64,000 bases of DNA from Phascolarctos cinereus (taxonomy: Eukaryota > Chordata > Mammalia > Diprotodontia > Phascolarctidae), in the NCBI RefSeq assembly GCF_002099425.1, contig NW_018344254.1, forward strand, positions 1,589,001-1,653,000. The letters are read 5' to 3'. Both the position numbers and the translations under genes were made by a program. Below the pieces are notes generated by a model. The model worked only from the letters and a program-made list of their open reading frames with translations, ran no database searches and was not told the DNA's origin. This document shows, in pieces, positions 51,669-60,864 of the stretch (the first letter of the stretch is position 1; every line of letters starts with the position of its first letter).

Positions 51669-51984
51669 ACCATGGCAGGCTTCTCTCTCTATGCACCATG
51701 ACCCAAATAATACCAGAGGACGCAATCAGCAATTGCTAGAAATGCCAAGCAAAAGGGACTTCCTAGAATTGGAAAAAAGCTAGTTTGGGAACCATCATTT
51801 AATTACTGCATAGCTCTGGAGTACAGGGCTCTGTGACTGCAGCTATAGTGGGAGGGGTACCAATATGAACATGATCTGAGTTCTTTTTGCACTCTAGGAA
51901 ATTGGGACCTGGGAACAGACAGAAGGAGTGTTCACTATGAGGCCCCCACATCCAGTGCCTCTCTCAAAAAAATCCAATTCAATT
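51669..51984. other. No gene or clear repeat seen
   Basis: Nothing I can name. Confidence 0.4.
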
Positions 51985-52100
51985 TGAAAGTGTTTCCAGT
52001 CATTGTACTAGGCCTTGGAGATACAAAGACCCAACTAAAAACACCCCTGACCTTAAAAAGCTTACATTCTACTGAAGGAATTCATCTTTTACCTAGGTAA
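51985..52100 (-). mobile_element. L2 3' end (terminal repeat lost)
   Basis: 'ccttggagatacaaagacc', 'aaaaagcttacattctactg'. Confidence 0.7.
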
Positions 52101-52578
52101 CACGGATGAAAGCCCTCACTCCTCAAGATTCTGGAATAATGTGAAACAAACTGAGTCACAGGGATGGACCCAAGAGGTTGTTCCCCTCTTTGTTCCAATG
52201 ATCCCACCTAGGGTGTCCCAAGAAAGAAAAAACCCATGGTATAGCTCATGTCTTAGTGTCCCCTTAATAAGCTTGTTAAATCTCCCAAACATAGGGGGTC
52301 TCAAGCCCCTATGAGTATATAACTCAAGTGTCAGTGTGGATATCAGATATGGAAGAGCCTTTAAATGCAAAAAGGGGCCCAAAGGAGCCCATGGATAGAT
52401 ATAGAGATGCCCAGAGCGCTCAAATAGCTGTCTGCGTCCTCCCAAAGAACTGAACTTAGCTGGGAACATTATCAGAGTAATAGCTGACATATTGCTGCTA
52501 TTCTTTCTCACAGGTCATAGATAGTCAGGGATTGATTCTTTCATGAAGGCAAACAAAGACATCTTTTGACTCATTTCT
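52101..52578 (-). other. Unassigned; 131-residue minus frame of unknown nature
   Basis: The frame 52116-52511 (minus) is the longest here not made of simple repeat or SINE. Its sequence (start MRKNSSNMSAITLIMFPAKF) has no domain I recognise, no hydrophobic signal and no promoter context. No repeat recognised either. Chance is the most likely explanation. Confidence 0.3.
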
Positions 52579-52579
52579 T

Positions 52580-52875
52580 ACCTAGCCTCTAATCACTGAA
52601 TGGGTGTTGCCCCCAGACAAACTGAGACTTAGGAAAGACCTTAGCTTGAAAAGGCCAGCATCTCCCACTGCATCCAGGGACATCTCCAGTCATCCTGATC
52701 TGTATCGTGCCACTGGACCCAGGTGGCTCGGGAGGAGAGAGTGAGGCTGGTGACTTTGCACAACCCTGCCTCACTTAAATCTGATTCACTTGCAAGTCCA
52801 GATATCACCCTCTTAATGTCATTGATTGTCTTTGAGAATGAAGGCAAACAACAATCTGTGAGACAGTCAGTGCCT
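52580..52875 (+). mobile_element. RTE-type LINE 3' end (tentative)
   Basis: Shares an ordered block with 56550-56750: 'ccagtcatcctgatctgta', 'ggctggtgactttgcacaac', 'tgtcattgattgtctttgag', 'aatgaaggcaaacaacaa'. The ending 'gaaggacaaacaaca' is of the kind I associate with marsupial RTE tails; the clade is inference. Confidence 0.6.
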
Positions 52876-52877
52876 TT

Positions 52878-52912
52878 GGGACCCACAGTGGGACCCACAG
52901 TGGGACCCACAG
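52878..52912. repeat. 12-bp tandem repeat, three units
   Basis: gggacccacagt three times without error, at the 3' end of the RTE-type copy. Confidence 0.95.
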
Positions 52913-52959
52913 AAGATAAGAAGATGAACCTAACCTTACCCAAGAGGCAATTTCCTTAG

Positions 52960-53788
52960 GTGAGACTTCCCTCTAGGGCTGAGTGGGCCCCATCATGCCA
53001 ACTCTGCTCTATGCTTGTATAGGAAATCACTGAGGGTCCTGGTTTCTCCCAGCGGTTAAGCAGGAAAAAACCACTCATGCCAAATGCTTGGGCCACAAGT
53101 CTCTATCAACTGCTGTGGGGGAAGGGAGTTAGAGGAAGGGGTCAATCCCTTCCTCTCTCTCCCTCCTACTTCTGCATGATGGGAAGGGGGGAGAAGCAGG
53201 TAAGGAAAATGAAGACATGAAGATAACTCCTTTGACTCTTAGGCATCAAACCTGGGTGACTAGAAGAATGGGGTGCCGGCAGAAGAAAAAGAGAAGTCTG
53301 AAGGAGAGGAGCTACCAAGTCCCCAGAGGCTAGTGTATCTCACCCCAAAGTAGCCACCCTTTCTAGCCACACACTCTCTCTCCATGCTCAGCTATACCTA
53401 TGCCACTTGGTCCCCAGAGCCAGAGGCCTGACTTATCTGAACTCCACATTTTCAGAAGGAGAACAAAGCCCTGAGCCACAGGGACCCAGTGGCTAAAGAG
53501 TTAACCCATTCCACTTTCTCCCTTGATATCTTCATCAACCTTGAGCTGGCCCAGAAATAAGGAGCTATCATTTATCAGTGTTATTCGAGGTAACTATTCC
53601 AAGCGAAGCTGGGCAATAAATCAACCGGGGAGAATTGGAGCCCTGGAGAACACTCCCTCTTCTCTTTAGGCAACATCTGGGATAGATAATAGTGCAGGTT
53701 CCAGAGGGGAGGAGGCAGGGGCACGTGGGGCCCCAGGTTACACGAGTGTTTGGGGGATTGACTGAAAGCAGCAAGATTCAAGGGAGAA
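52960..53788. other. No gene or clear repeat seen
   Basis: 830 bp of unique-looking sequence. 53555-53640 ('ctatcatttatcagtgttat', 'gggcaataaatcaaccgg') has a conserved-element texture, nothing more. Confidence 0.35.
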
Positions 53789-53789
53789 A

Positions 53790-53904
53790 AAACACTGCAA
53801 ATGGAGCCAGAAGACCTGTGTTCAAATCTTGACTCTGCCCCTTGGGCAAGTTGCTGTCTCTGGCCTCAATTTCTTCATTTGTAAAATAGATTAGAGCTCT
53901 AAGG
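53790..53904 (+). mobile_element. MIR, leading into a tandem array
   Basis: 'gtgttcaaatcttgactctg' region, 'ccttgggcaagttgctgtc', 'cttcatttgtaaaataga'. Confidence 0.75.
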
Positions 53905-54075
53905 TTCATTCCTAATATTTTATCATCTATATCCTAACATTCAATATTCTCCTATTCTATCAAATGCTAACATATTTTTCTAAGGTTCCTTCCAGTTCTA
54001 CTATTCTATATTTTGTGTTCCAGTTGCCTATATTCTAACATTCTGTGTTCTAAGGCTCTTTCAGACTCTGACATT
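53905..54075 (+). repeat. Degenerate 33-bp-type array, part 1
   Basis: Repeated 'tattctaacattctgtgttc', 'ctaaggttccttccag', 'ctaaggctctttcagac'. Less regular than 48.9 kb. Confidence 0.65.
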
Positions 54076-54400
54076 ATGCCAATAAGTTAACAAGCATTTT
54101 CTATGGGCCAGGCACTGTGCTAAGTGCTAGGAATATAAATATAAGGCAAAAAAAAATTCCCTGCCCTCAAGAAGCTTATATTTTAATGGGGAAAGACAAC
54201 ACATAACAGGAAACTCGGAAGAGGTGATGAGAGAGAAGGTAGCCACTCAAGGGACATGGTGAAGAAAAGTCTGAAAAGCCAGGCACAGAGCTCAGAAAGA
54301 AGTCTGGACACTTTCCTTAAATGCAAGGGTACAGGAGAAGTGGACAGATCAGAAGTGTCAAAGGGGCTGTAATGTGGGAATGGGAAGACTGCTAGATGGT
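54076..54400 (-). mobile_element. L2 3' end inserted in the tandem array
   Basis: 'agttaacaagcattttctat', 'ggccaggcactgtgctaag', 'cctcaagaagcttatattt'. Array sequence lies on both sides. Confidence 0.85.
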
Positions 54401-54404
54401 GGGG

Positions 54405-54552
54405 GTCATTCTATGTTCTAAGGTCCCTCTTCCGATCTAAGGCTGTGTGCGCTAAGTCTCCTGCCAGCTCTGACATTCTCGGTTCTAAGAACCCTTTCCA
54501 GTCTAACATTGTGTGTTCTGACACTCCTTTCAACTCCAGCATTCTCTGTCCT
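54405..54552 (+). repeat. 33-bp tandem array, part 2
   Basis: Exact 33-bp units at 54484-54516 and 54517-54549; the earlier ones ('cattctatgttctaaggtc', 'ctgccagctctgacattc') are less regular. Confidence 0.8.
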
Positions 54553-54845
54553 AAGAGCAGCAGTGTGCTGGAGCCAGCTCGAACTGGCCTGAGAGAAAGC
54601 CAATGTTAAATTTTCGCTATGAGCACTTATACCTGAGAAATTGGCAAATGCTACAAATCAAAGCCCGACTTGGTGTTTTACTGATTGTCTAGACTTCAGG
54701 AAGCAGTGGAGAAAATGTTAGTAATTCAGATTTAGCCTAAAAGGGAGTCGTAAGCACATGTTTATTTTGGGAGAGCCAGTTGTTAAACATTCATCAGAGT
54801 GGATTGTTGGACAATTATCAGAGCCAGTAGTTAAGCATTTATCAG
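54553..54845 (+). mobile_element. Unclassified ~220-bp repeat, copy 4, most complete
   Basis: 'agccagctcgaactggcc', 'gctatgagcacttatacc', 'aattggcaaatgctacaaat', 'ttactgattgtctagac', 'gagccagttgttaaacatt'. The last 45 bases are duplicated ('gagccagtagttaagcattt'). Array-type sequence follows directly at 54846. Confidence 0.7.
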
Positions 54846-54875
54846 ATCTGTGTCAGCTCTGACATTCCAGGATTC
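54846..54875 (+). repeat. Final unit of the 33-bp-type array
   Basis: 'gtcagctctgacattccagg' resumes the array after the unclassified repeat, which suggests that repeat sits within the array. Confidence 0.5.
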
Positions 54876-55600
54876 TAGGAAAACACAGATTTGGGGATTT
54901 AGGCTGTATCTTTTGAACAGCACCATGGGAGAGGGAAGTGTGAAGGAAATGGCCTTCTGAGCTTGTCACCAAATAAACTAGAGGAAGCAAGATACTAATA
55001 GGCTCGTTGGCTTGCATTAATTAAAACTGCACCAAATATAAAGACAGGCTTTAAAAACACATGCAACCGTGGCAGGGGAAGTCTCCCTTCCCACCTTCGT
55101 GCGATGAGCATCTTCTCTGCTCGAGTTCCTGCGTCAGTGCCAAGGGCAGAGCCCCCTAGCCCTCCAGAGGGAAGGTGGAAGGAAGCTCCCAGCCTGAGGG
55201 GGCTTGCAAACAAAACACTATTTTTAGCAGGGAAGGAACCTACCAGGTTTTTTTAAACCTTGGAGAGGCTGGATGCATAATAGAAGGAAGTGGCAGACAC
55301 TGAGCAGCCACACCCCGATCCCAAGGGTCCAGCCCAAGGGCCTTCCTTGGGAGAGCAGCGTCCTCCCTCCTCAGCTCTGGCTCCTTCTGCTAGCAGCAGG
55401 ACCCTCGGATCCCACGGATCTCATGGTCTCTCCTCCCACTGCCCCCACTTCAGGAAGGGATCGGACAGTGACCATTCCCAGGGACATCATCAGCATTGTA
55501 AGTGGCATCTTGGGCAAGGCAGACCTTTCTATCCAATCAGAAAATATTTCAATCCAACATTCTCTATTTTAAGATCTTTCCCAGTTCTATGTAACTAATG
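54876..55600. other. Repeat-poor stretch with candidate regulatory words
   Basis: Includes a canonical MEF2-type site ctatttttag (55218-55227) just after a forkhead-like gcaaacaaaac (55206-55216), and 'gcattaattaaaactgc' at 55014. No coding frame recognised; overlapping plus frames at 55273-55598 have no domain. Regulatory role is inference. Confidence 0.35.
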
Positions 55601-55601
55601 C

Positions 55602-55755
55602 TAATCAAGTCAACAAGCATTTATTAAGCTCCTACCGTGAGCCAGCCACTGTGCTAAGTGATGGGATTAAAAAGAAAGGCAAAAAACAGTCTCTGCCCTC
55701 AAGGGGCTCACAGCCTACTGGAGAGAGACAACACATAAGCTAGATGGTGTTCTAA
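55602..55755 (-). mobile_element. L2 3' end
   Basis: 'agtcaacaagcatttattaa', 'gccactgtgctaagtgatgg', 'ctgccctcaaggggctcac'. Confidence 0.92.
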
Positions 55756-55884
55756 CCGAGGACTTGGAGGGGGCAGCGGAGCTTTCTAAGTACTTGACTA
55801 AAAGCCCAGAGATGGGAGACCTTGTCTTGCTTCTGACCTGATCTGTGATGAGAGGTCTAGTTTGACCAATTCTACCCAAGGCCT

Positions 55885-56010
55885 GAGGGCTCTGGATAAC
55901 AGGTCACAAGAGGAGTAGCTTAAAGAATTAGAGCTTTTTAGCTTGGAGAAGACAAGCAGAAAACACAACTGTTGCGTCCAAGTTTCTGATGGGCAAACTT
56001 TGGCATGGCA
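55885..56010 (+). mobile_element. CR1/L3 fragment
   Basis: 'gctttttagcttggagaag' and the purine-rich start of the L3 3' UTR. Confidence 0.55.
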
Positions 56011-56019
56011 TAAGGGAAA

Positions 56020-56130
56020 AGGCAGCGTAGCATGGTGGCCTAGGAACCACGAAGACTGTGGTCAAATCTCATCTCTACCAGATACTAGCTATACATTTAT
56101 GTATCTAAGGCCACAAATTACACAGTTGAG
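56020..56130 (+). mobile_element. MIR 5' half
   Basis: 'gcagcgtagcatggtggcc', 'tcaaatctcatctctacc', 'agatactagctatacat'. Confidence 0.55.
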
Positions 56131-56194
56131 TTTCCACGTATTTGGGGGAAATCAGAGGGTCAGCTCATCCGAAGTGCAATGGATAGGCCTTGGC

Positions 56195-56750
56195 CTGGGA
56201 AAACCACCTTTGTGATCATGGAATCACCCACTACTTCTGCTTGCCGAGTCTTTTCAGAGCTGCTCATCCACCTTTGGTGTCCACCTCCACCCAACTGTCA
56301 TGTGTGGCTCCAAGAAGCTATAGAATGTGCAGCAGCACATCCCAGTAAACTGTCTCAGCAGGTGGGCTAAACCAGGTCGAGGGTAACCGACAGGCCTCAG
56401 ACCCATTGGTGAGGTAGAGGGATGTCTACCAAAGCATAGAAAGGCTTTCCCCGGTAGAATGGCAGATGAGAACAGTTTGTTCCAATGGCCATGAAGGCAG
56501 CTGAAACAGGTGCTGTGGAGTGCTTACATCTTCATCAGAGGTGGAAGATGCCAAGGTCATAGACTGCATCCTGGGCCATCGCCAGTCATCTTGACTTTTG
56601 TCTAGCCACTGGACTCGGAAGACTCAGGAAGAGAGAGTGAGACTGATGACTTTGCACAACTCTGCCTCATATCTAATTTACTCACAAGTCAGGACATCAC
56701 TCCGTGATGTCATTGGTCCTCTGAAAATGAAGGATGAGCAATCTGTGTAT
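56195..56750 (+). mobile_element. RTE-type LINE 3' part (tentative), longer copy
   Basis: 'gttccaatggccatgaaggc', 'gactgcatcctgggccatc', 'gatgactttgcacaactctg', 'atgtcattggtcctctgaaa'. About 550 bp; the last 200 bp align with 52580-52875. Confidence 0.65.
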
Positions 56751-56754
56751 CTTA

Positions 56755-57105
56755 AGTGCCTTGCCTTTGACCTTGGGGCTAGTCATTTAACCACTTATTA
56801 CTCTACCAAACTCTCCGAGACAGTAAGTTGCAGAGAAGGTGCATGTCTGCATTGGTAAAGGGCTATTCCCCACCTGGGAGTTCCTACACCAATGTTGTTA
56901 AACTCAATTAGAAACAGGGGCCCCTAATCTGTACATTACAGCTGCATATTGACTTATTTTTAAAATATGTCATCTGTGCTTTATTGCATTTTTATGTATT
57001 TTGTTAAATATTTCCCAACTACATTTTAATCTGGGCATTCAGGAGTATTGTAGACCACATGAGGACCGCTCCCTTATACCAATGAAATTACAGGTCTAAT
57101 CTCTC
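56755..57105 (+). mobile_element. Unclassified SINE-like sequence split by a MITE
   Basis: 'cttggggctagtcatttaac', 'agttgcagagaaggtgcatg', 'cacctgggagttcctacacc', then after the MITE 'aatgaaattacaggtc'. Family not recognised with certainty; MIR-related start. Confidence 0.45.
56895..57076 (+). mobile_element. hAT-type MITE of a second family
   Basis: 'ttgttaaactcaattag', 'gctgcatattgacttattt', 'ttgttaaatatttcccaac', 'attgtagaccacatgagg'. Flanked by caccaatg and taccaatg (8 bp, one mismatch), fitting hAT target duplications. Confidence 0.75.
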
Positions 57106-57232
57106 TCCCTGTGAAGAAAACATTCTCTTACAAATCACAGTCATCTCAGATTGGTCTGGGCTGCCTCAGGGGATGTCAGGCTCCCTACCCCACCCCATTG
57201 CCCCGTGGACGGGCGCGCGCACGCACACACAC

Positions 57233-57269
<37 letters not shown>

Positions 57270-57410
57270 ACACCATACAGACACACAGAGGCTTCAGGGT
57301 ATATGGTCATCCTTCAGATGTGTTGTAGAGATCATTCTTGGTGTAACCCCAGTCTGACTACATAGATAGCCACTGAGGTCCCTTCTGGCTTTGAGAGTCT
57401 GTGTTCACAG
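57106..57410 (+). mobile_element. CR1/L3 3' end with an internal (CA)n expansion
   Basis: 'ctgggctgcctcaggggatg' before, 'cactgaggtcccttctggc' and 'gagagtctgtgttcac' after the CA run. Confidence 0.6.
57213..57267. repeat. (GC)n/(CA)n microsatellite
   Basis: gcgcgcgcacgc then about 22 CA units. Confidence 0.95.
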
Positions 57411-57411
57411 G

Positions 57412-57592
57412 TTCAGATCTAGAAAGGCCCTTAAAAGTAGTCTAATCTAACCCCAACATTTTACTGACTAAGAAACCAAAACCCCCAAGAGGTTAGGTGA
57501 TTTTCCCAGCCACAAAGGTAGCAAGTGTCAGAACAGAATTCAAACCTAGGTCCTCTGCTTCTAAAGTGCTGAGATTAAGAGGTGCTTCGGCG
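57412..57592 (-). mobile_element. MIR3-like element
   Basis: 'ctagaaaggcccttaaaag', 'ttttactgactaagaaacc', 'acctaggtcctctgcttc'. Confidence 0.7.
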
Positions 57593-57604
57593 TTTGCAAA
57601 GGGA

Positions 57605-57780
57605 AAAGGAGCACGCGTTTATGAAGTACCTATGTGTCAGACACTGTGCAGTCCCACAATATCCTAATAAGGCAGGTACATCGCTCTCTCCCTCTTACAA
57701 GGAGGGAATGTGAGGCTCAGACAGGTTAAGCAGCTTGCCCATGGTGCCCAAGACCAGAGCTCTTGCCACTATGCAATGAT
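57605..57780 (-). mobile_element. MIR/L2-type fragment
   Basis: 'cgtttatgaagtacctatg', 'cagacactgtgcagtccc', 'gaggctcagacaggttaag'. Confidence 0.6.
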
Positions 57781-57849
57781 GCTTCCAAAGCAACAGAGCA
57801 GTTTCAGGCTTCACAGAAAAGGTGGCACCTGACTCAATCCTTGAAGGAA

Positions 57850-57945
57850 TACAAGCTTTTGAAGGGCTCTCATGGAGAAGGATAGCTTTCTTCTGCTTGG
57901 TCACATGAACAATGGGGAAAAGTGGCAGATTAGGCTTGGAGATGA
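57850..57945 (+). mobile_element. CR1/L3 fragment
   Basis: 'gaagggctctcatggagaag', 'cttctgcttggtcacatg', 'agattaggcttggag'. Confidence 0.6.
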
Positions 57946-57949
57946 AAAT

Positions 57950-58112
57950 CTTGGAATCACAGAATCTCAGAGCTTAGTGGAGCCTCAGGGGTCATCAGTC
58001 CCAACCTTGTAGAACATCCCTGACCAGTGAACCTCCAGCCTGATCCTGCTCCAAAGCTTCCACTGAGATCTTCAAGCAGAGAAACCCGCTACTTTCCAGG
58101 CCCCACAAGGGG
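57950..58112 (-). mobile_element. CR1/L3 or MIR3-like fragment
   Basis: 'agaatctcagagcttagtgg', 'ctgagatcttcaagcagag', 'aaacccgctactttcc': the reverse L3 3' UTR. Confidence 0.5.
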
Positions 58113-58279
58113 ACAGCACTCAGCACACAAAGTGTGCAAAGCTGGTGAGGCAGCAAATTATCTGGAAAAAAGAGCTCACTGTGCCTCAACCGTGTGCAAT
58201 GTAGCATAAAAAACCCAGTGATATCTGGGGCTCCGTTGAGAGAGGCTCAGTTTCCCAGACTAGAAAAGTAAGCATCCAG

Positions 58280-58725
58280 GGGCACCCAGGTTTGGTCAGA
58301 ATGCACATAAAGTCTTGTGTCCAGTTTGGGTATGACATTGATCAGCTGAAGAGCAACCAGATGAGGAAAACCAGGATGGCAGAGAGCCTGGGGGTCATGT
58401 CACAAGAGGATCCATTAAAGGAAATGGCAATGCTTAGCGTGGAGAAGAAGAGATGGATGGGGGAAGAGGGGTGGACATAATAGCTGCTTTCAGATATTTG
58501 AAGGTTAAAATATCTTGCACATTCCAGGCAAATAAATGCCTTTTAAAAACTGAGTTACATTAAGGACAACTTCTGTTCAGTCAAAGGAAGGACTATCTAA
58601 ACATCAGAGCTGGAACCCCTGGAACAAGCTGCTTTGTGAGATCATAAGATCCCCATCAAAAGAGATATTTGTGGAGAAGCTCACTAGAGACTTGTCAGGG
58701 ATTCCTGCATTAAGAAGAAGGGTGA
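58280..58725 (+). mobile_element. CR1/L3 3' portion
   Basis: 'agtcttgtgtccagtttgg', 'gctgaagagcaaccagatg', 'aatgcttagcgtggagaag', 'gacttgtcagggattcctgc'. Diverged, includes one A-rich gap at 58525-58600. Confidence 0.65.
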
Positions 58726-58824
58726 GGTAAATAAAATGGGCAATACCCGCTTATATACTCCCGCAAGGTATACAAATCACTTCCCCCCCAAAAAAAAAGA
58801 AAAGGGTAAGGGAAGTCATTGAAG

Positions 58825-58972
58825 TGTTATAGATCTTGTTTTACAGAAGAGGAGCCTGCAGCTCAGAGACAGAGAGCACTTATCCAAGATCACACGACTA
58901 ATAAAGGTCGGAGCCGGGATTTAAAACAAGGTCTCCTCCGTCTGGGACCAGGGCTCTTTCCAAAATACCACA
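58825..58972 (-). mobile_element. MIR3-like element
   Basis: 'gttttacagaagaggagcc', 'tatccaagatcacacgac', 'ggagccgggatttaaaac'. Confidence 0.65.
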
Positions 58973-58997
58973 TAAATTCCTTTTGGTGCTAATGGCT

Positions 58998-59240
58998 TGG
59001 TTAAGTCATTTTTCGATTGTGTCCGACTCTTCTTCACCCCATTTAGGATTTGCTTGGTGAAGATGCTGGAGTGTTTTCAATTTCCTTCTCCAGCTCATTT
59101 TACAAATGAGGAAACCGAGGCAAACAGGGCTAAATGACTTGCCCAGGGTTACACAGCTAGTAAGTGTCTAAGGCCAGGTTTGAACTCGAGATGTCTTCCA
59201 AGCCCAGTGCCCCTTACACTATGGCGCCACCTAGCGTCCC
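58998..59240 (-). mobile_element. SINE, MAR1-like
   Basis: 'ttcgattgtgtccgactc', 'ttccttctccagctcatt', 'atggcgccacctagcgtcc'. Near complete. Confidence 0.93.
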
Positions 59241-59274
59241 TGCTTGCTCATGGCTTTACTACTCTAAAATTTGA

Positions 59275-59460
59275 AAGTTTCTAAGTTACTGAGATTCTAT
59301 CATGACAAAACCTGATTGTTCTATGCTTCAAAGATCCCACGATTCTACAACTCATTTGTGCTATGATTCTAAGATTTGCTTCATGTGAGACCCCATTTTT
59401 TTGGATTCCATTCTGCTGTAGTTTTGAGACTCCCTGATTCCATGATGGGATTTGTGTCTG
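59275..59460 (+). repeat. Expanded CR1-type terminal repeat (GATTCTATG-like), degenerate
   Basis: Words 'gagattctatcatg', 'tgattgttctatgc', 'cacgattctacaac', 'ctatgattctaag', 'ctgattccatgatgg' at irregular 25-40-base spacing. Confidence 0.6.
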
Positions 59461-59765
59461 CACTTGAAGTACTGTGGGGGAGCAATGTGAATCCAAGTTG
59501 TCAGTATAACTTTTTAATAACAAACCTTAGCTTCTGAAAGCGTCTTATCACTGCCCGCACAAGATTCTCCTTGATTTCTGTATTTATTGCCATGAAGTTT
59601 TAAGGGTCCATCAATGTCCCTAAACACAAGCACATTCAGTTGCTCAGCCCTCCAGGCCAAAGGTGAGCAGAATTCTCTCCTCAGCCGGCTGCCACCAAGC
59701 TGCCAGGCAGGGAGGAGAGACGGTTTGTGTCTGTCTGTGTTCCTCATTTTCTGGGCTTTCACAAG
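59461..59765. other. No gene or clear repeat seen
   Basis: A 105-residue minus frame (59514-59831) runs into the neighbouring MITE; no domain. Confidence 0.4.
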
Positions 59766-59767
59766 AT

Positions 59768-60060
59768 TATGGGATTTAGAGCTAGACCCGGAACAGGCGT
59801 TCTTAACCCAGGGTCCATGAATTTTTTTCAATATTTTGACAACTGCATTTCAATAAAATTGGTTTCCTTGCTAATCGTACGTATTTTATTTGATGCATTT
59901 TAAAATGTGGTTCTGAGAAGGGGTTCCCTGGCTTCATCAGACTGGTTACCCAAAGGGATCTATAACAAAAAAAAAAGTTAAGAACCTCTGATCCAATCTA
60001 ATCTAATCTGATCTAATCATTTAGCAGATTAAAAAAAAAAAACCTAAGACCCAGAGATGG
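59768..60060 (-). mobile_element. MIR3-like element split by a MITE
   Basis: 'gggatttagagctagac' before, and 'atccaatctaatctaatc', 'tttagcagattaaaaa', 'gacccagagatgg' after. A TCTAA pentamer is slightly expanded. Confidence 0.6.
59797..59990 (+). mobile_element. hAT-type MITE, best copy
   Basis: Inverted ends gttcttaac (59799) and gttaagaac (59980). Body 'gcatttcaataaaattgg', 'aaaatgtggttctgagaagg'. It splits a MIR3-like element. Confidence 0.88.
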
Positions 60061-60064
60061 AATG

Positions 60065-60330
60065 TTGAGATAATGTGGAAAGAAGACCAAAACCTGGGTT
60101 CAAATCCTCATTCTACTGTTTACTACTTGTGTGATTGTAGAAAAATAATTTTACCTCCCTAAGAATCAGTTTCCCCCTGTGTAAAATGAAGGAGTTGGAC
60201 CGCATGAGCTTCGTGGTCCTTTCTAGTTCTAAATCTATGATACTACGACTTGTTCAAGGTCACACAGGTAGGAAGTTGGTTAGGGTTCAAACTCTAGGAC
60301 TCTGGCTCCAAATCTGGGGATCTTTCCATT
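60065..60330 (+). mobile_element. MIR (plus) followed by a MIR core piece (minus)
   Basis: Plus: 'ctgggttcaaatcctcattc', 'aatgaaggagttggaccgc', to 60245. Minus: 60250-60330 'ttcaaggtcacacaggtag', 'caaactctaggactctgg'. Confidence 0.7.
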
Positions 60331-60864
60331 TCACCCTTCCTTTTCCCAGCCTGCACTGGGGGGCAGCTCTCCCTCACCCCAACTCTTTGCTCTAGGTCCG
60401 CATCGAAAGCTGGACAAAACGCTGGGATACTGAGGTCAGGCAGGGTGCAGCCATGGAAGGGGAAAGCATTCCACAAGAGGGTGAATCAGAATCTTTAGGG
60501 CGCTGCAGGGCAGGCCATGTGGAAGGCCTGGCCGGGCTCCTGTGAGGACGTGGCTTCAGCCCTGGCTCAGTCCAAGGCAGGAAATGAGTCTGGTAAGAGC
60601 TTTGCTGCCAAATGTTTCCATTTGATGTTCAAACCTTGAAAACTGCCTTTGGGAAGGAGAAAAGGAACCCAGGCAGTGCAGTCAGGGTCCCCAGGGTCTC
60701 ATTTGTGTCTCTAAGTGAGCATCCTGTGGATGGTTCTGGGAACAGAGCAGGATGACTTTGGATTTCTCCTGAAACAGAAACCAAAGTAGAAAGTTCCATC
60801 CAAATGTACTGGTCACTTGAACTGGATCCAAGAGCTGCAGGTCAGAATGGGCAGGGGTCCCAGA
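60331..60864. other. No gene or clear repeat seen
   Basis: Unique-looking. 60590-60660 ('gctgccaaatgtttccattt') has no repeat match I can name. Confidence 0.4.

Noticed and set aside
57111-57365. Two plus frames with a His-Thr repeat
   Set aside because: Produced by the (CA)n microsatellite in a CR1/L3 end.
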